From the NCBI GenBank assembly GCA_919901705.1, contig CAKKPR010000367.1:1-6239 (forward strand): 6,239 nt of DNA. Reading direction: 5' to 3'. The number at the start of each line of letters is the position of its first letter. Positions within the stretch are counted from its first letter, which is position 1. The notes under the pieces are model-generated. The model saw only the letters and a program-made list of their open reading frames with translations, was not told the DNA's origin and ran no database searches. The DNA is from Thermodesulfovibrionales bacterium. Its GTDB lineage: Bacteria; Nitrospirota; Thermodesulfovibrionia; Thermodesulfovibrionales; UBA1546. Position numbers and translations under genes: made by a program. Positions 1 through 4,495 of this stretch are shown in pieces.

Positions 1-49
1 TAAGCGACAGAACAAGTGTAGCAGAAATAAGCTTTTTTGTGAAATAAAA

Positions 50-78
50 TTGACATAACTGTCACGCCAAAATAGAAA
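50..78 (+). promoter_or_regulatory. Possible sigma-70-type promoter for the radical SAM gene
   Basis: A perfect TTGACA (50-55) is followed after 17 bp by TAGAAA (73-78), which matches 4 of 6 positions of the TATAAT consensus. The 17-bp spacing is ideal. It would drive the gene starting at 231 through a leader of about 145 nt that contains the 60-bp palindromic repeat. The surroundings are AT-rich, so a chance match is possible, and no transcript evidence is available. Confidence 0.4.
51..64. promoter_or_regulatory. Small palindrome overlapping the -35 box
   Basis: TGACA-TAAC-TGTCA is a perfect 5-bp inverted repeat with a 4-bp spacer, and it overlaps the candidate -35 box. A second palindrome with the same geometry, TGAGT-TGTT-ACTCA, lies at 91-104, 40 bp (about four helical turns) further on. 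Such sites could bind a dimeric repressor or activator, but I cannot name a regulator and 5-bp arms occur by chance. Confidence 0.2.
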
Positions 79-111
79 TGTCCCCTCTTGTGAGTTGTTA
101 CTCAATGCAGT

Positions 112-171
112 TGTCATTCCGACTTGTTCGGAATCCCTCTGAAGAAGGATGCTATACAAGCCAGCATGACA
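112..171 (+). repeat. Dispersed 60-bp palindromic repeat, copy 1
   Basis: This 60-bp unit begins TGTCATTCC and ends AGCATGACA, so its ends form a TGTCAT/ATGACA inverted repeat. Its first half folds as ATTCCGA-CTTGT-TCGGAAT and its second half holds ATGCT...AGCAT arms. A second copy of exactly the same length and orientation lies at 3357-3416; I count 50 of 60 identical positions. The copy sits in the untranslated leader of the radical SAM gene. It is too short to encode anything and looks like a REP/MITE-type element that needs outside factors to move. In this copy the second hairpin has decayed to 5 bp. Confidence 0.85.
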
Positions 172-230
172 GACAGGGATAGTTTAAAGTATGGCTATAT
201 GGCATTAACATTTTTAGGTTATTATATAGC

Positions 231-1412
231 ATGTATTCACCGGCGCGTTACATAGGGCATATCCTTCACAAAAGCAGGCCTATCCACCTGACTTTCTTCG
301 TAACAAAAAGATGTAATTCAAAATGCCCTTTTTGTTTTTATCTGAAAAAGACAGACAATCCGGTAATCCACCCTCACCCCCCTTTATCAAAGGAGGGAAC
401 AGATGGGGGTTTAACAAAGGGAGAGATAAAAAAAGATATTACAAGGAGCGGAGGGGTGGTGGATAAAAAATCAGAGGAATTGTCCCTTGATGAAATACAG
501 AAAATATCAAAATCACTCGGAAGCCTGCTCTGGCTCGCCTTTTCCGGAGGAGAGATATATCTGAGGGATGACCTTGTCGAGATAAGCAAAATCTTTTATA
601 AAAACAACAAACCCGCAATAATGCTTTTTCCTACAAACGGGCTACTTCCTGAATTGATTAAAGAAAGGACAGAGCAGATACTCAAAAACTCTCCCAAAAG
701 CATAATTGCCGTAAAACTCTCCATTGACGGCCTTAACCAGGCACATGATACATTGCGAAACACACCCGGCAGTTTTGACAAAACCATTCAGACATACCGC
801 CTGCTTGAAAAACTCGTTGACAAATACCCTAATTTCGAACTGGGCATAAATACAGTCTTTTGCTCGAAGAATCAGGACAAGATGGATGAGATAATTGATT
901 TTGCAGGAAGGCTGAAAAATATAAAGACACATACAATATCAATGGTAAGGGGAAATCTCTCGGATGAAAGCTTTAAAAAAATAGATTTCAAAAAATATCT
1001 CGCTTCCACAGAAAAACTCGAAAAAAATCTGAAAAACAAGACCTTTCCTACTTACAGGTTTAAAGGCGCTCGTATCAAGGCTGCTCAGGATATTCTGCAG
1101 CGCCGCCTGATACATCAGACCATGCTTGAACAAAGACGCCTCCTCCCCTGCTATGCCGGCAAACTTAATCTTGTCCTCACTGAAAACGGGGAAGTATATC
1201 CATGCGAGATACTGACGGACAGCTGCGGCAATGTAAGAAATTATGATTATGATTTGGGAAAGGTTATGCAATCAGGAAAGGCCCAACAGATTATTCATTC
1301 AATACAGGCAAAACAGTGCTTTTGTACACACGAGTGTTATCTTATGACAAACATCCTGTTCAATCCGGGACTATATCATAAGCTGGCAAAGGAATATGTT
1401 CAGCTCCGGTAA
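231..1412 (+). CDS. Radical SAM/SPASM-like protein with an in-frame repeat insertion
   Basis: A 393-residue radical SAM enzyme. The cluster motif is C28-NSK-C32-PF-C35 (CxxxCxxC), which binds the 4Fe-4S cluster that cleaves S-adenosylmethionine. FSGGE (104-108) is the SAM-contacting motif, followed by LRDDL. The C-terminal part has SPASM-like cysteines, C307, C325, C332 and then C363-x-C365-xxx-C369, which probably hold one or more auxiliary clusters. Such proteins often modify peptides, cofactors or lipids; nothing in the window identifies the substrate, so I give no gene name. Residues 46-78 look like an in-frame translated palindromic repeat. The start at 231 has no Shine-Dalgarno sequence. 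The frame stays open upstream to a TAG at 180-182, but there is no ATG, GTG or TTG with a better ribosome binding site there. It is convergent with the next gene. Confidence 0.88.
   Translation: MYSPARYIGHILHKSRPIHLTFFVTKRCNSKCPFCFYLKKTDNPVIHPHPPLSKEGTDGGLTKGEIKKDITRSGGVVDKKSEELSLDEIQKISKSLGSLLWLAFSGGEIYLRDDLVEISKIFYKNNKPAIMLFPTNGLLPELIKERTEQILKNSPKSIIAVKLSIDGLNQAHDTLRNTPGSFDKTIQTYRLLEKLVDKYPNFELGINTVFCSKNQDKMDEIIDFAGRLKNIKTHTISMVRGNLSDESFKKIDFKKYLASTEKLEKNLKNKTFPTYRFKGARIKAAQDILQRRLIHQTMLEQRRLLPCYAGKLNLVLTENGEVYPCEILTDSCGNVRNYDYDLGKVMQSGKAQQIIHSIQAKQCFCTHECYLMTNILFNPGLYHKLAKEYVQLR
366..464 (+). repeat. Probable palindromic element inserted in frame in the radical SAM gene
   Basis: ATCCACC (366-372) and GGTGGAT (458-464) are perfect 7-bp inverted ends of a 99-bp segment, exactly 33 codons. 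Inside is the hairpin CCCCCCTTT (377-385), ATC, AAAGGAGGG (389-397), with one mismatch, followed by a GGGGGTTT tract. It encodes residues 46-78, including PPLSKEGTDGG, a low-complexity stretch that does not resemble a radical SAM core. It falls between the CxxxCxxC motif and the helix leading to FSGGE, where a surface loop could tolerate extra residues. The hairpin is clear; the exact element ends are inferred from the short inverted repeats. Confidence 0.6.
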
Positions 1413-1501
1413 AATACTAAGGAAGTTATAAGTATAGACACTTTCTTTTTTAAAAACAGGGAAAAGAATTATAGAGGCAAAACCAAACCGGAAAAACAGA
1501 A

Positions 1502-2038
1502 TCAGCCTTTTATTGCAGTAACTGTACTGGCCTGCGGTCCTTTTTCACCTTCCTCTTCTGCAAAACGCACCTCCATGCCAACCTTCAGATGCCTGAATTT
1601 CCCGCGCAGAACGCTGTTCTTGTGAAAATATATCTCCCTGCCATCGGGCGTAGTCAAAAACCCGTATCCCTTATCTGAGAATATCCTGATTATACGCGCA
1701 TGTCCTGTCTCCTCGCGCTGTTTGACATCGCCCCGCTGCTTCCTGGCAAAGTCTTCCAGCTTGCGGCGCGCTGCATCGAATGCATCTCTTATTGCCACAT
1801 TAAGGTCTTCATTGGGCTCGCGTTTTACTACCAGTTCAGCGCCAGGCACTGTCATGTCAATATGCACATGGTACTTTATCCCTTCATGACTATGACGGTG
1901 TGGTGATTCCACGATAACCCTGCATCTCATAATCCGGTCATAAAACTCATCGAGTTTCTCTGCCCTCACGCGAATATCTTCCCTGAACGCATCCGGAAGG
2001 TCGAGATTACGGGCGGTTATCTGCAATGGAAGTTTCAT
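1502..2038 (-). CDS. hpf: Ribosome hibernation factor (HPF/RaiA) fused to a cold-shock domain
   Basis: A 178-residue, two-domain protein. Residues 1-105 match the HPF/RaiA (YfiA) fold: MKLPLQITARNLDLPDAFRE at the N-terminus, then a basic, histidine-rich segment and a helix rich in Arg and Lys (RRKLEDFARKQR). This family binds the decoding centre of the 30S subunit and silences or protects ribosomes in stress or stationary phase. Residues 112-178 form a cold-shock (OB-fold) domain with RNP1-like KGYGFL (123-128) and RNP2-like IYFHK (136-140), expected to bind single-stranded RNA. The C-terminus is therefore a cold-shock domain, not the dimerisation domain of long HPF. The start is supported by AAGGAG eight bases upstream and by its own promoter. 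It lies downstream of the formate dehydrogenase operon but looks independent. Confidence 0.88.
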   Translation of the reverse strand: MKLPLQITARNLDLPDAFREDIRVRAEKLDEFYDRIMRCRVIVESPHRHSHEGIKYHVHIDMTVPGAELVVKREPNEDLNVAIRDAFDAARRKLEDFARKQRGDVKQREETGHARIIRIFSDKGYGFLTTPDGREIYFHKNSVLRGKFRHLKVGMEVRFAEEEGEKGPQASTVTAIKG

Positions 2039-2046
2039 ATCATCAT

Positions 2047-2052
2047 CTCCTT
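2047..2052 (-). promoter_or_regulatory. Ribosome binding site of hpf
   Basis: AAGGAG lies 8 nt before the ATG at 2038 and fixes that start. Two tandem ATG triplets in another frame lie between them and would run into a TGA overlapping the true start (ATG ATG ATA TGA). The protein homology supports the start at 2038. Confidence 0.8.
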
Positions 2053-2084
2053 AAAAAATCAATTGTCTTCGTGCCTATAGTCTC

Positions 2085-2113
2085 ATGCTATCAATCCCAT
2101 ATCCGCTTGTCAA
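2085..2113 (-). promoter_or_regulatory. Sigma-70-type promoter of hpf
   Basis: On the minus strand, a perfect TTGACA (2113-2108) is followed after exactly 17 bp by TAGCAT (2090-2085), matching 4 of 6 positions of the -10 consensus. Transcription would begin near 2078, giving a leader of about 40 nt that contains the AAGGAG site. It lies between the repeat tract and the gene, which suggests that hpf is transcribed independently of the formate dehydrogenase operon. Confidence 0.55.
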
Positions 2114-2130
2114 GGCTGATAAATACAGCA

Positions 2131-2249
2131 CAAAAGTTCAAAAGTCTGCAAGCGGGGAAGCCTAAACTACAAGGGGTCGAGGGTTCAAGGGGTCAAGGGT
2201 TCAAGTGAAAGCAAAAGTGCAAAAGTTCAAAAGCTCAAAAGTCTGCAAA
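2131..2249. repeat. Cluster of short direct repeats between hpf and the fdh operon
   Basis: Two related families are visible. CAAAAGTTCAAAAG followed by TCTGCAA occurs at 2131-2151 and again at 2220-2248, where an extra 8-bp CTCAAAAG sits in the middle. Between them, a 16-bp unit is repeated in tandem at 2170-2185 and 2186-2201 (CAAGGGGTCGAGGGTT, then CAAGGGGTCAAGGGTT), followed by a partial third CAAG. The tract has no convincing gene and no clear terminator hairpin. It resembles slippage-expanded intergenic sequence. The stretch from 2041 to 2257 holds only this tract plus the hpf promoter and ribosome binding site. Confidence 0.75.
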
Positions 2250-2257
2250 CTGCCTGC

Positions 2258-2464
2258 TCACCACACCAGCGAAAGCAATGCCTTTACATCTGACTGAATG
2301 CGGTTAAATTTACATTTGATGACCATGCAGACATCCGACCGGTAGCAGACGCCGTTTTTCAGCACCACATGAATATTGATGCCTGTCTCTCCGCTATGCG
2401 GACAGGGCAGATGGAGCTTTCTTGTGGCCTCTGAATAACGTTTTTCAACAAAAGCATTCTTCAT
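2258..2464 (-). CDS. Small cysteine-containing protein of unknown function
   Basis: A 68-residue ORF, 33 bp downstream of the gamma-subunit stop and on the same strand, so probably the last gene of the formate dehydrogenase operon. It has cysteines at 21 (PCPHSGETG), 40 (NGVCYRSD), 46 and 51 (VCMVIKCKFN), a spacing that could bind a metal but matches no motif I recognise. No signal peptide or membrane segment is visible. GGTGA six bases before the ATG is an acceptable ribosome binding site. The operon position, the binding site and the non-random composition support a real gene, but I do not recognise the family. It could be an accessory or maturation factor, which would be a guess from position only. 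Confidence 0.55.
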   Translation of the reverse strand: MKNAFVEKRYSEATRKLHLPCPHSGETGINIHVVLKNGVCYRSDVCMVIKCKFNRIQSDVKALLSLVW

Positions 2465-2497
2465 TAATAATCACCCGTGGAAATATTTGAAACACTG

Positions 2498-3346
2498 TCA
2501 GGGACTGTGAAGAAGATTATATTTTTTTATCTCGTTGTATGAAAATACAGGGCCGTCTGTACAGATGTATTTCCCGTCTGCATAGCAGTGGCCGCATTTG
2601 CCGACACCGCATTTCATGTGCGCCTCCATAGTCGTGATGATATTGTCCGGAGACATGCCCATTAATGAAAGGTCCCTCATAACGGACTTTATCATAACAT
2701 GAGGCCCGCATATATATGAATGTCCTGTCTTAAAGGAAATCTTTTGTCTGGTGAGATGCTCTGTCACAATCCCCGTGCAATATTCGCATTCCGCATTCTT
2801 CACATCAACTGTGACAATAACGTCCATTCCCTCAGCTTTCCATTTAATTATTTCAGGGATAAACAGCACCTCGGCAGGGTTTCTCGAACCATAGACCAAA
2901 GCTGTCTTCCCAAATTTTTTCTTCCGGCTCATAACAAAATTAATCAATGACCTTAAAGGAGCAATCCCTATCCCGCCTGCAACAAAAAGTATGTCCTTAC
3001 CGTATGCCTCTTCACAAGGGAACCCGTTTCCCAGCGGGCCGCGAATGCCGATATAATCTCCGGCCTTTAACTCGTGTATTGCAGAAGTGACAGCCCCGAC
3101 CTTTCTTACGCAGAGTTCTATATCGTCATGGAGTTCGTATGTTGATGTAATCGAGATAGGAACTTCACCGGCACCCCATACAGAGGCCATGAGAAACTGG
3201 CCCGGATTGTAAAAAAACCCTTTGGGTTTTTCGAGTTTGTAAAGCCTGACATCCGAAGTCATGTCAACCACATCCAGTATCCTCACCCGTGTTGGCAGAT
3301 AAAGTTCTTTGTGATTTTTTGAGTTTTTAGTTTTCATAATTATCAT
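2498..3346 (-). CDS. FAD/NAD(P)-binding 2Fe-2S oxidoreductase, gamma subunit (HydG/AsrB/PyrK-like)
   Basis: A 282-residue ferredoxin-reductase-type protein. Residues 15-110 form the FAD-binding barrel, with GEVPISITS (60-68) in place of the RxYS motif, as in the HydG/AsrB/PyrK group. Residues 118-220 form the NAD(P)-binding domain with FVAGGIGIAPLRSL (121-134), LVYGSR (150-155) and YICGPHVMI (211-219). The C-terminus holds a 2Fe-2S site, C246-xxxx-C251-xx-C254 and C262. The family passes electrons between iron-sulfur clusters and NAD(P)(H) in the cytoplasm. With the beta and catalytic subunits upstream, it is inferred to be the NAD(P)-reactive end of a formate dehydrogenase. The start is uncertain: ATG at 3346 and ATG at 3337 are both in frame and neither has a clear ribosome binding site. 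The 60-bp repeat begins 10 bp upstream of the first. Confidence 0.88.
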   Translation of the reverse strand: MIIMKTKNSKNHKELYLPTRVRILDVVDMTSDVRLYKLEKPKGFFYNPGQFLMASVWGAGEVPISITSTYELHDDIELCVRKVGAVTSAIHELKAGDYIGIRGPLGNGFPCEEAYGKDILFVAGGIGIAPLRSLINFVMSRKKKFGKTALVYGSRNPAEVLFIPEIIKWKAEGMDVIVTVDVKNAECEYCTGIVTEHLTRQKISFKTGHSYICGPHVMIKSVMRDLSLMGMSPDNIITTMEAHMKCGVGKCGHCYADGKYICTDGPVFSYNEIKKYNLLHSP

Positions 3347-3356
3347 TAATAAGTTC

Positions 3357-3416
3357 TGTCATTCCGGCTCGTCCGGAATCATTCCGAAGAAAGATGCTGG
3401 CCAAGCCAGCATGACA
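3357..3416 (+). repeat. Dispersed 60-bp palindromic repeat, copy 2
   Basis: Same length and orientation as the copy at 112-171, with 10 differences. The first hairpin is ATTCCGG-CTCGT-CCGGAAT and the second is the perfect 8-bp stem ATGCTGGC-CAA-GCCAGCAT. Relative to copy 1, the closing pair of the first hairpin changes from A-T to G-C on both sides, a compensatory change that argues the fold is maintained. It lies in the 135-bp gap between the beta and gamma genes of the formate dehydrogenase operon, immediately upstream of the gamma start. There it would be transcribed as hairpins in the mRNA. Confidence 0.88.
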
Positions 3417-3481
3417 ATGAAAGAAGAATTGTCCGCCTCGGCGAAAGCGAAAATATTATGTCCTGCCGCTATATACATTAT

Positions 3482-4495
3482 CTAATCCAATTTATTCGCA
3501 ATTGTTGCCATATCAATCCTGCCGGGACAGGTTATTGTGCACCTGCCGCATCCCACGCATCCGAATTTGCCAAACTGCTCGGGATAATAAATCAGCTTGT
3601 GAAAAAACCATCTCTTAGTCCGCATAATCTTTTTCTCAGCAGGCAGGACATTTCCCGCCATCTTTGTGAATCCCTTGAACATGCAGGTATCCCATAAACG
3701 CATTCTCACGCCCTTGTCCGATGTCTCCTCCCAGTCAATCACATTGAAACAGGTACAGAGCGGACACTCATAAACACAGCCTCCGCATTCAAAACACCTC
3801 AAGGCAACTGATTCCCAGAAAGAATCTTCGACCTTTCCTGAAAGTATCTTCTGCCTGACATTTTCGAGCGTTATCCTCTTTTCGAATTTCGACTGGGAAC
3901 TCAGGTTTGCCTCATACTGGTCGTCATAGTCTGCCTTCCCGGGTCTCTGGAAGAGATGCCTGAAATTTTTTATCAATGACTGCCCTTCCTTTGAACCAAT
4001 CTGCACAAGATACCTGTCTCCAAGGTCAGTCAGCTGTATGTCAAAACCGGATTTGAGATACGGCCCGGCGCCAAGCCCTATGCAGAAACATGTCGGGTCA
4101 GGATTATTGCATGCAATGGATATAAAAATTGTATTTTTTCTTCTGCTTATGTAGAAACCGTCTTCAAACAACCCTCCGTAGAATCTGTCCAGCAAAGCTA
4201 CGGCTGACATATCGCAGGACCTTACCCCGAAAATGACTCTCTTCCTGCCATTGTTTAATATAGCTGCTCCCTTATCAGAGAATTTAAACATCTCCTCTTT
4301 TTGCGGAAAGATAAATTCTTTTGGAGAAGGAATGTTTGCGGGACAATCAAGGGCGATATCATGTATGCCTGTAACAGAACTCAGGATTATATCACCGTCT
4401 ACAGACCTCAAGGGAGCTATCAGGTCAGATTCCTTCCGAAGCTGTCTCAGCCAGTATGAAAGATGCGCCTTGTTTAATACAAAATCACCCTTCAT
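3482..4495 (-). CDS. 4Fe-4S dicluster electron-transfer subunit, beta subunit (HydB/AsrA-like)
   Basis: A 337-residue iron-sulfur protein. The C-terminal third carries two 4Fe-4S motifs, C234-xx-C237-xx-C240-xxx-C244-P and C313-xx-C316-xx-C319-xxx-C323-P, separated by about 70 residues as in the HydB/AsrA family. Extra cysteines at 247, 249 and 271 could serve further ligation. The N-terminal region has FGVRSCDMSA (89-98) and CNNPDPTCFC (129-138), typical of the same family. It has no signal peptide, so it should be cytoplasmic. The start ATG overlaps the end of the formate dehydrogenase gene by 11 bp (ATGAAGGGTGA), indicating translational coupling and a shared complex. Its role is inferred to be electron relay between the catalytic subunit and the flavin subunit. 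A hydrogenase or sulfite-reductase role is less likely, because no such catalytic gene is in view. Confidence 0.88.
   Translation of the reverse strand: MKGDFVLNKAHLSYWLRQLRKESDLIAPLRSVDGDIILSSVTGIHDIALDCPANIPSPKEFIFPQKEEMFKFSDKGAAILNNGRKRVIFGVRSCDMSAVALLDRFYGGLFEDGFYISRRKNTIFISIACNNPDPTCFCIGLGAGPYLKSGFDIQLTDLGDRYLVQIGSKEGQSLIKNFRHLFQRPGKADYDDQYEANLSSQSKFEKRITLENVRQKILSGKVEDSFWESVALRCFECGGCVYECPLCTCFNVIDWEETSDKGVRMRLWDTCMFKGFTKMAGNVLPAEKKIMRTKRWFFHKLIYYPEQFGKFGCVGCGRCTITCPGRIDMATIANKLD

Noticed and set aside
1413..1501. Bidirectional terminator between the convergent radical SAM and hpf genes
   Set aside because: The gap is AT-rich with T and A runs, but I find no GC stem followed by a T-tract on either strand.
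2131..2249. CRISPR array or attachment site
   Set aside because: The units are short and irregular, with no constant repeat separated by unique spacers of equal length. No cas or integrase gene is in the window.
3458..3697. Plus-strand open frame of 79 codons over the beta-gamma junction
   Set aside because: It overlaps the 3' end of the beta gene, including its second 4Fe-4S motif, on the opposite strand and has no recognisable features.
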